Assembly: GCA_025351615.1 (NCBI GenBank) | Contig: JANXVP010000484.1 | Location: 1 to 11,677, forward strand | Origin: Ramlibacter sp. | GTDB taxonomy: Bacteria > Pseudomonadota > Gammaproteobacteria > Burkholderiales > Burkholderiaceae_C | DNA length: 11,677 nt | Reading direction: 5' to 3' | Shown here: positions 1 to 7,914 of the stretch, piece after piece | Layout of the letters: each line of letters starts with the position of its first letter | How positions within the stretch are numbered: position 1 is the stretch's first letter | Position numbers and translations under genes: made by a program | Notes under the pieces: generated by a model | Told to the model about the DNA's origin: nothing | Seen by the model: only the letters and a program-made list of their open reading frames with translations | The model's database searches: none

Positions 1-1256
<1,256 letters not shown>

Positions 1257-1319
1257 GTTTTGCCGACACGCACGCTTTTACTCGACAGCAGGTACTGTTC
1301 GCGTTGACACTCGTGGGCA

Positions 1320-3299
1320 ATGTCCCGCGCTTACTACTCCGCCCGCATCGACGAGTTCCTTCAGCAGCAAGCAACCGAGGTGCTCGGAAAGCTCCTGAGT
1401 GCTTCCGAATTTGCTGTAGAACTTTCTCAACGCTTCGCCTGGGAAGAACAAATTCGAATTCTTAGCGACGTTCTTCATCCATACCGGGAAAAAGGCAAAG
1501 TTTATTTCGAGTATTCGGTCCCGAGGGTGGGAAAGCGAATCGACGTCGTTGTGCTCCTTCGATCGACGCTCTTCGTCCTCGAATTCAAAGTTGGTGCCGA
1601 AGAATTCACGCACCAGGCACGGGATCAGGTTTGGGACTACGCCCTGGATCTGAAGAACTTTCATGAGTCTTCACACGACAAGATCTTGGTACCGGTGCTC
1701 ATCGCCACCGCCGCTGCAAATTGCCCGATAAGCCTAGAAAAAAGTGCCATAGACGACGGTGTATTTCGGCCGATATTCGCCACGGAGCGTAGCCTGTCTC
1801 GTGTGCTACGAGAGGTACTTCTCTGGACCCCGAAGAGTCAAATCTCTGCAGAGGAGTGGGAAGGGGGACGTTACAAGCCCACGCCCACGATCATTGAGGC
1901 GGCGATGGCGCTTTACGCTGGACACGGAGTGGCCGATATTTCGCGAAGTGATGCTGGTGCCAAGAACCTGAATGCAACTTTTGCCGCTGTTGAGCGGGTC
2001 ATCGTCGACTGCAAGGTTCACCACAAGAAGGCTGTTTGCTTTGTCACGGGAGTTCCTGGTGCGGGCAAAACCCTCGTCGGCTTGAACATCGCGACGCAAC
2101 ACGCGGACGAAGGTGAACTTCATAGCGTCTTTCTTTCGGGGAATGGCCCGCTGGTGTCTGTGATGCAAGAGGCACTTGCCCGCGATCAGGTACGGCGCGC
2201 CAATGAAGCCAAGAAACCGGTAAGAAAGGCCGAAGCCAAAAGTCGGGTGAAGGCATTTGTTCAGAACGTACATCACTTCCGCGACGAATATTTAACCGAC
2301 CTTGGTCCACCTTCGGATCACATCGCCGTATTTGATGAGGCGCAGCGCGCCTGGAACAAGGACCAAACCGCAGCGTTCATGAAGAGGAAGAAAAATCGAC
2401 CTGGCTTCACTCAATCAGAACCCGAGTTCCTGATTTCTTGCCTAGACCGTCATCCGGATTGGGCCGTCATTGTCTGTCTGGTCGGCGGCGGCCAGGAGAT
2501 CAACACGGGAGAAGCTGGCATCAGTGAATGGGTGCACGCGATCCGGCGGTCATTTCCGCAGTGGGAAATTCACATCTCTCCTGAACTTCATGACAGCGAG
2601 TACGGGGCTGAAACAACTTTGTCTGAGGTCGGGAAACACGCGTCCCTCCACATGGACACTGATCTTCATCTTGCAGTAGCCATGCGCTCGTTTCGAGCGG
2701 AGAGCTTGTCAACGTTGGTAAAGAATCTCTTGGATCTCGACGTGATTGGTGCGAGGGAACAGTTCTTGGCCATCAAGGACCGCTATCCGATCGTGCTCTG
2801 CCGAGATGTCGGCCGAGCTAAGGTCTGGGTGCGCGGACAAGCGAGAGGATCAGAGCGCTATGGACTAGTCGTCTCCTCGCAAGCACAGAGGCTGAGGCCG
2901 TATGCCATCCACGTGAAATCCCCCGTAGACCCTGTGCACTGGTTCTTAGACGATAAGGCGGACGTTCGTTCGTCGTTCTATCTGGAAGACGTCGCGACAG
3001 AGTTTATGGTGCAAGGTCTAGAACTCGATTGGACATGCGTCGTGTGGGATGGCGACTTCAGGCAGAGCGGGGAAGCCTGGGAACACTTCTCCTTTGTGGG
3101 AAGCCGTTGGCAGAGAATTCTTGCGACGGATCGCAAAGCATTTCAGAAGAATGCGTATCGCGTGCTGCTATCTCGCGCGCGTCAAGGCATGGTCATCGTT
3201 GTGCCGGAGGGGGACCACAACGATCCAACAAGAAATCCGTCCTTCTACGACCAGACCTTCACCTATCTCGAAAGCATTGGCTTTCCATTGATCACCTGA
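1320..3299 (+). CDS. PD-(D/E)XK nuclease-like / DUF2075 (Schlafen group 3-type) helicase fusion; candidate defence protein
   Basis: This 659-residue protein appears to join a nuclease-like domain to a superfamily 1-type helicase. Residues 60-130 hold a PD-(D/E)XK-like core: Glu64 in YFEYSV, Asp75 in RIDVVV and the Glu88-x-Lys90 pair in LEFKVG, followed by a helix with QARDQVWDY. Residues 238-630 match the DUF2075 family, now described as Schlafen group 3-type DNA/RNA helicase. Visible motifs are Walker A GVPGAGKT (244-251), Walker B VFDEAQ (337-342), a Gly-rich LVGGGQEIN (387-395), QGLELD (565-570) and a motif VI-like YRVLLSRARQG (613-623). The N-terminus with YYSARIDEFL is typical of the family and supports the ATG at 1320, although no strong ribosome-binding site precedes it. 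G+C is about one half in sampled lines, well below gyrB. No signal peptide or membrane segment is seen, so it is probably cytoplasmic. A defence role is inferred from architecture and location; DNA repair is an alternative. Confidence 0.88.
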   Translation: MSRAYYSARIDEFLQQQATEVLGKLLSASEFAVELSQRFAWEEQIRILSDVLHPYREKGKVYFEYSVPRVGKRIDVVVLLRSTLFVLEFKVGAEEFTHQARDQVWDYALDLKNFHESSHDKILVPVLIATAAANCPISLEKSAIDDGVFRPIFATERSLSRVLREVLLWTPKSQISAEEWEGGRYKPTPTIIEAAMALYAGHGVADISRSDAGAKNLNATFAAVERVIVDCKVHHKKAVCFVTGVPGAGKTLVGLNIATQHADEGELHSVFLSGNGPLVSVMQEALARDQVRRANEAKKPVRKAEAKSRVKAFVQNVHHFRDEYLTDLGPPSDHIAVFDEAQRAWNKDQTAAFMKRKKNRPGFTQSEPEFLISCLDRHPDWAVIVCLVGGGQEINTGEAGISEWVHAIRRSFPQWEIHISPELHDSEYGAETTLSEVGKHASLHMDTDLHLAVAMRSFRAESLSTLVKNLLDLDVIGAREQFLAIKDRYPIVLCRDVGRAKVWVRGQARGSERYGLVVSSQAQRLRPYAIHVKSPVDPVHWFLDDKADVRSSFYLEDVATEFMVQGLELDWTCVVWDGDFRQSGEAWEHFSFVGSRWQRILATDRKAFQKNAYRVLLSRARQGMVIVVPEGDHNDPTRNPSFYDQTFTYLESIGFPLIT

Positions 3300-3316
3300 G
3301 GGCGGGTGCTTGGTCC

Positions 3317-3347
3317 GGCGAGTGATGGCTCGCCCCGCTGCGAGCCA
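3317..3347 (+). terminator. Two mutually exclusive stem-loops after the nuclease-helicase gene; possible terminator
   Basis: Two hairpins share bases. The first pairs GGCGAG (3317-3322) with CTCGCC (3329-3334) around a 6-base loop. The second pairs TGGCTCG (3326-3332) with CGAGCCA (3341-3347) around an 8-base loop. They start 18 bp after the stop codon of the upstream gene. No T-run follows, so a classical intrinsic terminator is not shown. Transcription stop, 3'-end protection or chance in G+C-rich DNA are all possible. Confidence 0.35.
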
Positions 3348-3459
3348 CTTCAACAGTCTGCAAGGCTAGTGCCATAAAAGTATCTGCAGTTTATCGTCTA
3401 TGGTTTTAGTTGACTGATATCAGTTATGCAATTAAACTGCGAATACAACGTACTAGAGT
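3348..3459 (+). promoter_or_regulatory. A+T-rich hipBA control region: promoter and operator-like dyads
   Basis: The 100 bases 3361-3460 are about 36% G+C, unlike everything around them. A sigma-70-like promoter can be proposed: TTGACT (3410-3415), a 17-bp spacer and TAAACT (3433-3438), giving a leader of roughly 15 bases before the ATG at 3460. A perfect 12-bp palindrome, ACTGATATCAGT (3413-3424), overlaps the -35 box and spacer. A longer-range perfect inverted repeat, GCAGTTTA (3386-3393) and TAAACTGC (3433-3440), has its right arm covering the -10 box. TACT-AG-AGTA (3451-3460) abuts the start codon. HipB-type antitoxins repress their own operon through such dyads, so these are the likely operators. 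The E. coli TATCC-N8-GGATA consensus is not present. Confidence 0.55.
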
Positions 3460-3717
3460 ATGAAAACGAGTGCCGGCCACCCCATTCTGACTGCTGCCAG
3501 CCTCGGCCGCATCCTTCAGTCCGCGCGTAAATCCAAGGGTCTCAACCAGACCCAGCTATCCGCCCGGGTGGGGGTCAGCCAGGCACGCTTGTCCGCCCTG
3601 GAGCGCCAGCCCGGCAGTATCAGCGTCGATCAGCTCCTGGCCATGTGCTCAAGCCTCGGCCTCGAACTGAGCATCAGCCCGAAGGACACGAACGCCGCAC
3701 CGGCGAGCGACTGGTGA
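3460..3717 (+). CDS. hipB: HipB-like XRE-family helix-turn-helix antitoxin
   Basis: This 85-residue protein is a single Cro/C1-type helix-turn-helix domain, close in length to E. coli HipB (88). The DNA-binding helices fall at about residues 30-50, around QTQLSARVGVSQARLSALER, with the typical tail SVDQLLAMCSSLGLEL and a short flexible C-terminus. In HipBA systems the antitoxin dimer binds operator dyads, sequesters HipA and represses the operon. The gene ends 3 bp before hipA, which is the standard antitoxin-first order. The ATG at 3460 is the only reasonable in-frame start; only AGAG (3455-3458) lies before it, very close, so translation from a short leader is possible. The function is assigned mainly from the HipA gene next to it, since the HTH alone is generic. 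Confidence 0.9.
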   Translation: MKTSAGHPILTAASLGRILQSARKSKGLNQTQLSARVGVSQARLSALERQPGSISVDQLLAMCSSLGLELSISPKDTNAAPASDW

Positions 3718-3720
3718 GCC

Positions 3721-5061
3721 ATGGGTCGCGCCTCGCATTCACGGGCCTTGGCCATCTGGAGCAACGGCATGCGGGTGGGCACCTGGCAAATCCCAGCCCG
3801 CGGAGAGATGGAGTTGCAGTACGAGCCCGCCTGGCGCGCTGCTGCGGCGGGCCGGCCCCTCTCACTGTCCCTGCCCTTCGACCTGGACGACCGGCCGTTG
3901 AAGGGTCCAGCGGTGGGCAACTACTTCGACAACCTTTTGCCGGACAGCGCAGAGATTCGCAAGCGCCTGGGCGAACGCTACGCGCGTGGCTCGACTGATC
4001 CTTTCGACCTGCTGGCAGCCATCGGACGCGACTGCGTCGGTGCCGTGCAACTGCTGCCCGTCGATCAGGCGCCTGAGGGTTTCGACCGCATCGAGGGAAC
4101 GCCCATGTCGGACGAGGACATTGCCCGGCACCTGCACACCACAGTCACCATGCCGGCGCGCGGCCTGGAGAGCGAAGAAGAAGATTTCCGCATCTCTCTC
4201 GCCGGGGCACAGGAAAAGACGGCTTTATTGAAGCACGACGGCAAGTGGATGCGCCCGCATGGCGCCACGCCCACCACGCACATCTTCAAGCTACCTATCG
4301 GGCTGGTCGGCCATATGAAGGCCGACTTCACGACCTCTGTACAGAACGAATGGCTCACCATGGAGCTGATGCGCGCGTACGGTCTGGACGTTGCCGGCTG
4401 CGAGATGCTCGATTTCGACGGTCAGCCAGTGCTGTGCGTCGAACGCTTCGACCGCCAGCTTCACACTTCGGGCAAGTGGTGGATGCGGCTGCCGCAGGAG
4501 GACTTCTGCCAGGCGACGGGGCGCCCGCCCGAAGCCAAGTACCAGGCAGACGGCGGCCCGAGTGTCCTGGAGCTCACCAAGCTGCTGCGAAGTTCGGAGA
4601 ATGCGCATGGCGACATCGAGACGGTCCTGACCTGCAAAGTCCTCTTCTGGATGCTGGCCGCTACAGACGGCCATGCAAAGAACTTCAGCATCCGCCTGCT
4701 CGCCGGCGGAAGGTTTCGGCTGACACCGCTGTACGACATCATGTCTGTGTGGCCCATCGAGGGCGATGGGCCCAACCAGCTGTCTTGGCACAACGCGAAG
4801 CTCGCGATGGCCGTCACGGCCAAAAAGCCGCTGTACCGGTTGCGCGACATCGAGCGGCGCCACTTCAATGCAATGGCAGCCAGGAGCGGCTACGGCAAAG
4901 ATGCGGAGCCCATCATCCAGAAGCTACTTGAGGCGACACCGCGCGTCATCCAGCAAGTGCGCGACCGGGTGCCGCAAGGATTCCCGGAGCGAGTGGCGAC
5001 GCGAATTTTCGAAGGCCTGCAAGGCGCAGCGCAGCGCCTGGATGCGATGCCTCCAGGTTAG
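3721..5061 (+). CDS. hipA: HipA-family serine/threonine kinase toxin
   Basis: The 446-residue protein is near the 440 of E. coli HipA and appears intact. The N-terminal HipA subdomain (about 10-120) includes GNYFDNLLPDSAEIRKRL and DPFDLLAAIGRDCVGAVQLL. The kinase fold follows, with the glycine-rich loop ISLAGAQEKTALL (158-170); Ser159 corresponds to the autophosphorylated Ser150 of E. coli. Other landmarks are the LCVERFDR block, the catalytic motif TDGHAKN with Asp316 (E. coli Asp309) and the metal-binding LYDIM with Asp339 (Asp332). In E. coli HipA phosphorylates glutamyl-tRNA synthetase, halting translation and promoting persistence; the target here is unproven. It starts 3 bp after hipB, with GGTGA (3713-3717) partly inside the hipB end acting as ribosome-binding site, so the two are probably translationally coupled. 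G+C is high, like the surrounding chromosome and unlike the nuclease-helicase gene. Confidence 0.95.
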   Translation: MGRASHSRALAIWSNGMRVGTWQIPARGEMELQYEPAWRAAAAGRPLSLSLPFDLDDRPLKGPAVGNYFDNLLPDSAEIRKRLGERYARGSTDPFDLLAAIGRDCVGAVQLLPVDQAPEGFDRIEGTPMSDEDIARHLHTTVTMPARGLESEEEDFRISLAGAQEKTALLKHDGKWMRPHGATPTTHIFKLPIGLVGHMKADFTTSVQNEWLTMELMRAYGLDVAGCEMLDFDGQPVLCVERFDRQLHTSGKWWMRLPQEDFCQATGRPPEAKYQADGGPSVLELTKLLRSSENAHGDIETVLTCKVLFWMLAATDGHAKNFSIRLLAGGRFRLTPLYDIMSVWPIEGDGPNQLSWHNAKLAMAVTAKKPLYRLRDIERRHFNAMAARSGYGKDAEPIIQKLLEATPRVIQQVRDRVPQGFPERVATRIFEGLQGAAQRLDAMPPG

Positions 5062-5112
5062 CACCCGAGAGCGAGACTCGAGCAGCAGCCGACCTGACGC
5101 GTCCCCGCCGGC

Positions 5113-5892
5113 TCAGTGCGTGACCGAGCCGCCGTCGACAACGATCACCTGCCCGGTCACGAAGTCGCTGTCGCCGCTGGCCAGGTAGACCAGCGTGCCG
5201 GTCAGGTCGTCGGGGAGCTGCTCGCGCTTGATGGCGCGCGACGCGACGATGCCGGCGGCAATGCCGCCCTGCCAGTCCTGGTTCGACACCACATTGGCGC
5301 TGAGCGTGAGGCCTGGTGCCAGCGTGTTGACGCAGATGTTGTCGTCGCCCAGCTCGCGCGCGAGGCAGCGGGTCATTGCGACGACCGCGCCCTTCGAGGT
5401 GACGTAGTGCAGGAACATCGGCGTTCCCTTGAACACGGTTCCGGACGCCACGTTGATGATCTTCCCGTAGCGCTGCTTGCGCATCACGGGAGTCACCGCC
5501 TTGGCGCACTCGAAAGGGCCGCGCACATTCACCGCCATGATCCTGTCCCACTCGGCCGACTCGATCTCCACGAAGGGCTTGAGCTTGATGCTGCCGAACA
5601 CGGCCGCATTGTTCACCAGCACGTCGATACGGCCGAAGCGGCTGACAGTCGCTTCCACCATGGCCTGCACGGATGCAGCCAACGTCACGTCCGTGTGAAG
5701 GGCCAGGACGGCGCCGCCCGCGGCTTCGATTGCCGCCGCCACCGGTGCGGTGTCGAGCACGTCGGCGCAGACCACCGCGGCGCCGGCGCTCGCCAGCGCC
5801 CGCGCGTAGGTTTCGCCGATGCCCTGCGCCGCCCCGGTGACGATCGCGACCCGGCCCTTGAGCCGGTCGGGAGTGAAACTGGGTGCCGCCAT
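5113..5892 (-). CDS. Short-chain dehydrogenase/reductase (SDR), NAD(H)-type
   Basis: This is a classical SDR of 259 residues when started at the ATG at 5892. The cofactor loop TGAAQGIG is at 19-26. Asp44 at the end of the second strand (VVCADV) favours NAD(H) over NADP(H). The motifs DV (Asp68), NNA (94-96), Asn122, Ser150, Tyr163 and Lys167 give a complete catalytic tetrad. The C-terminus DFVTGQVIVVDGG is typical of FabG-like and alcohol-oxidising members. The start at 5892 lies 2 bp after the stop of the binding-protein gene, and homology begins shortly after it; an in-frame ATG at 5925 would run into that gene and adds an unlikely N-terminus. As last gene of the operon it probably interconverts an alcohol and a ketone, or a hydroxyacyl intermediate, from the imported compound. 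The substrate cannot be named from the sequence. Confidence 0.93.
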   Translation of the reverse strand: MAAPSFTPDRLKGRVAIVTGAAQGIGETYARALASAGAAVVCADVLDTAPVAAAIEAAGGAVLALHTDVTLAASVQAMVEATVSRFGRIDVLVNNAAVFGSIKLKPFVEIESAEWDRIMAVNVRGPFECAKAVTPVMRKQRYGKIINVASGTVFKGTPMFLHYVTSKGAVVAMTRCLARELGDDNICVNTLAPGLTLSANVVSNQDWQGGIAAGIVASRAIKREQLPDDLTGTLVYLASGDSDFVTGQVIVVDGGSVTH

Positions 5893-5894
5893 GT

Positions 5895-7091
5895 TCAGCG
5901 GTTCCCGGGGATCAGGAACTTCCACTGCTTCTTCTCCACGTCCGCCGCGAGCACTGTCGCCGGGATGTGGGCGTCGCCCGTGTCACGCATCGTGTACTTG
6001 TAGGCGCCGGTGAAGGACTTCAGCTTCAGGAATTCGTTCTTGATCGTCTCGCGCGCGCGCTTGGGATCGGTGTTTCCGTCGATGCCGGTGCGACGCATGA
6101 TGTCGGCATACAGCAGCACCGCGTCATAGCCGATCGACCAGTTGGCCACATTCGGCGGCACGCCCAGCTGCGCATCCGCCTTCGCCAGCACGCGCTTCAC
6201 GATGCTGGAATACACCGGGTCGTTGATATAGCTGGTGGGGCCGGTGTCATTCGTGGACCAGCCGATGACGTGCCAGTTGCGCCCCAGCTCGCCGACCATG
6301 TTGATGAACGGGCCGGACCACAGGATGGCGGTGTTGAGGATGGGCACCTTCACGCCCTGCGTGGTGAGGTCCTTCGCCAGCAACATGGCTTGCGCCGGGA
6401 AGGCGGCCGCCAGGATCGCGTCGGGGTTGTGGCTCTTGATCTGGATGGCCGCGGCCGACAGGTCGGTCGCGCGCGACGAGAACTCCACCGTGTCCACCAC
6501 TTCCAGTCCGGACTTCTTCGCCAGCTCGGCGTATGCATCGGCGCTGGCCTTGCTGGAGGCCTCGCGCACGTCGGCCACGATCACCACCTTCTTCACCTTG
6601 GGGTAGGCCTTGAGGAAGTCGCGCATGCCCTCCGGCATGAGCGTGTCGTCCGGCGGCTGGAGGCGGATGGTCCACGGCTTCGTTGTGACGCCAGGTTTGA
6701 CCGCATTGGCGCTGATCGCCGGCATGTTGATCTGGTTGGCCAGCGGGCTGACTGTTTCCCACTGGGTTCCGGTCAGCGGCCCCACAACGCCCATGTAGCC
6801 TTCGCCGGCGTATTTGCGAAACAGCAGGACGGCCTGGCCGGGGTCGGTCTGGGCATCTCCCACGTCCAGCTGCAACTGGCTGCCGTTGATGCCGCCCTTG
6901 GCATTGATGTCCTCGACGGCCAGCTTGACGACCAGTTCCTGCATCTTGCCGTAGCTCCCCAGTGGCCCCGTCATGGCCGTGATGATGGCTAGCTTCACGG
7001 GTGGTTTCTGCTGCGCCAGCGCCGTGGCGCCAACCGCGCCCAGCGCGAGGGCGGCGGTGATTGCCAATATCTTCCGCTTCGATTCGTACAT
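5895..7091 (-). CDS. livK: Periplasmic substrate-binding protein of a Liv-type (HAAT family) ABC transporter
   Basis: The protein is a type I periplasmic binding protein (Peripla_BP_6 / Leu-Ile-Val-binding type), 398 residues when started at 7091. That start has a clear ribosome-binding site, AGGAGA (7099-7104), 7 bases upstream. The N-terminus is a signal peptide: basic YESKRK, a hydrophobic segment from about 9 to 24, then ALA-QQ with likely cleavage after Ala26. Family hallmarks are TAMTGPLGSYG (38-48), AVEDINAKGGINGSQLQL (58-75) and DAQTDPGQAV (79-88). It should capture the ligand in the periplasm and deliver it to the LivHM-like channel. Many such proteins in Burkholderiales bind aromatic or aliphatic acids and not amino acids, so the livK symbol is by family only. 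An ATG at 7154 is in frame but adds a non-signal leader and has no good ribosome-binding site. Confidence 0.93.
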   Translation of the reverse strand: MYESKRKILAITAALALGAVGATALAQQKPPVKLAIITAMTGPLGSYGKMQELVVKLAVEDINAKGGINGSQLQLDVGDAQTDPGQAVLLFRKYAGEGYMGVVGPLTGTQWETVSPLANQINMPAISANAVKPGVTTKPWTIRLQPPDDTLMPEGMRDFLKAYPKVKKVVIVADVREASSKASADAYAELAKKSGLEVVDTVEFSSRATDLSAAAIQIKSHNPDAILAAAFPAQAMLLAKDLTTQGVKVPILNTAILWSGPFINMVGELGRNWHVIGWSTNDTGPTSYINDPVYSSIVKRVLAKADAQLGVPPNVANWSIGYDAVLLYADIMRRTGIDGNTDPKRARETIKNEFLKLKSFTGAYKYTMRDTGDAHIPATVLAADVEKKQWKFLIPGNR

Positions 7092-7148
7092 TTTGCTGTC
7101 TCCTGTTGTTGCATCGACCATGAACCGCCGGCCCTCGCCGCCTCGGCT

Positions 7149-7165
7149 CGACAAAACTGTTGTCG
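7149..7165 (-). promoter_or_regulatory. Small hairpin in the livF-livK gap
   Basis: CGACAA (7149-7154) and TTGTCG (7160-7165) form a perfect 6-bp stem with a 5-base loop, in the 88-bp gap between the ATPase gene and the binding-protein gene. This is the largest gap in the operon. Hairpins at such sites can stabilise or separate the transcript of a binding protein that is needed in excess. No T-run marks it as a terminator and no promoter was recognised in the gap, so a regulatory role is only a suggestion. Confidence 0.3.
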
Positions 7166-7179
7166 CGGCCGCTCTGGGC

Positions 7180-7914
7180 TCAGGCGACCGCCTCCGGCGA
7201 AAGCCCGAGATAGCTCGCCATCACACGCGCATCCTTGGCCAGCGCTGCCGACTCGCCTTCGAGGGTGAACTCGCCGTGTGTGAGCACCAGGGCGCGGTGC
7301 GCCAGCTGCAGCGCGCGGTTCACGTTCTGCTCCACCAGCAGGATGGCCACGCCCGCGTCGCGTAGTTCGGCCAGAGCCTTGAACACCTCGACGGTCAAGA
7401 GCGGCGAGAGGCCCATGGACGGCTCGTCGAGCAGCAGCAGCTGCGGCCGGTTCATGATCGCCCGGGCCACGGCCAGCATCTGTTGTTCGCCGCCAGACAG
7501 GTTGCCGGCCGCCTGCTCGCTGCGTTCCCCCAGGCGCGGGAAGCGCTGGTAGGCCTTGGCCAACGCTTCTTCGAAGGGTTCGCGATTGGGCCGAATTTCC
7601 CAGGCCAGGCGCAGGTTCTCCAGAACCGGCATCGACTGCAGCGTGCCGCGCCCTTCGGGAATGTGCAGCAGGCCGGCGCGTGCGAGCGCATGGGTGCGCG
7701 TGCGGCTGATGTCGCGCCCGAGGAAGCTGGCCCTGCCACTGGAGAGCGGCAGCAGGCCCGACAGCGCCCGCATCAGGCTGGTCTTGCCGGCACCGTTGGC
7801 GCCGATCACGGCCACCGTCTCGCCTTCACGCACGGTGAGCGACACGCCGCGCAATGCGCGGATCGGCCCGTAACCAGCGCACAGCTCCTCGACGTGCAGG
7901 ATCACCTCGCTCAT
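7180..7914 (-). CDS. livF: Liv-type ABC transporter ATP-binding protein (LivF-like)
   Basis: This is one of two cytoplasmic ATPases of the Liv-type importer, 244 residues. Walker A is GANGAGKT (38-45), the LivF-typical HIPEGR is at 84-89, the ABC signature LSGGEQQ at 139-145, and Walker B with the catalytic Glu is LLLLDEP (159-165). LVEQN follows as the switch region; the usual His is Gln, as is common in LivF proteins. The length is close to the 233-240 usual for LivF. Its ATG at 7912-7914 overlaps the stop codon of the LivG-like gene by the 4-base ATGA pattern, so the two are probably translationally coupled and made in equal amounts. It works as a heterodimer with LivG to drive import through the LivHM-like pore. 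Confidence 0.96.
   Translation of the reverse strand: MSEVILHVEELCAGYGPIRALRGVSLTVREGETVAVIGANGAGKTSLMRALSGLLPLSSGRASFLGRDISRTRTHALARAGLLHIPEGRGTLQSMPVLENLRLAWEIRPNREPFEEALAKAYQRFPRLGERSEQAAGNLSGGEQQMLAVARAIMNRPQLLLLDEPSMGLSPLLTVEVFKALAELRDAGVAILLVEQNVNRALQLAHRALVLTHGEFTLEGESAALAKDARVMASYLGLSPEAVA

Noticed and set aside
1288..1301. ACAG-N6-CTGT dyad just after gyrB, considered as a LexA box
   Set aside because: The arms are in the opposite order to CTGT-N8-ACAG and the spacing differs; 4-bp arms are expected by chance.
1304..1336. TTGACA (1304-1309) with TTACTA (1331-1336), a promoter-like pair with a 21-bp spacer
   Set aside because: The spacing is too long and the -10 would lie inside the coding sequence after the ATG at 1320, which the family N-terminus supports.
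4245..4931. 228-codon + strand frame and several - strand frames within hipA
   Set aside because: They overlap a complete HipA with all catalytic residues and show only Arg/Ala-rich shadow composition.
5062..5112. Possible bidirectional terminator between convergent hipA and the SDR gene
   Set aside because: Only short CGAG/CTCG pairings with loops too small or too weak, and no T-run on either strand.
5116..6992. Long + strand open frames (5116-6003 and 5883-6992) opposite the SDR and binding-protein genes
   Set aside because: Low-complexity His/Arg/Gly-rich translations antisense to well-supported genes; no domain motifs.
7092..7154. Upstream in-frame start at 7154 for the binding protein
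   Set aside because: It would add 21 residues before a clear signal peptide, and the ATG at 7091 has a strong AGGAGA site at ideal spacing.
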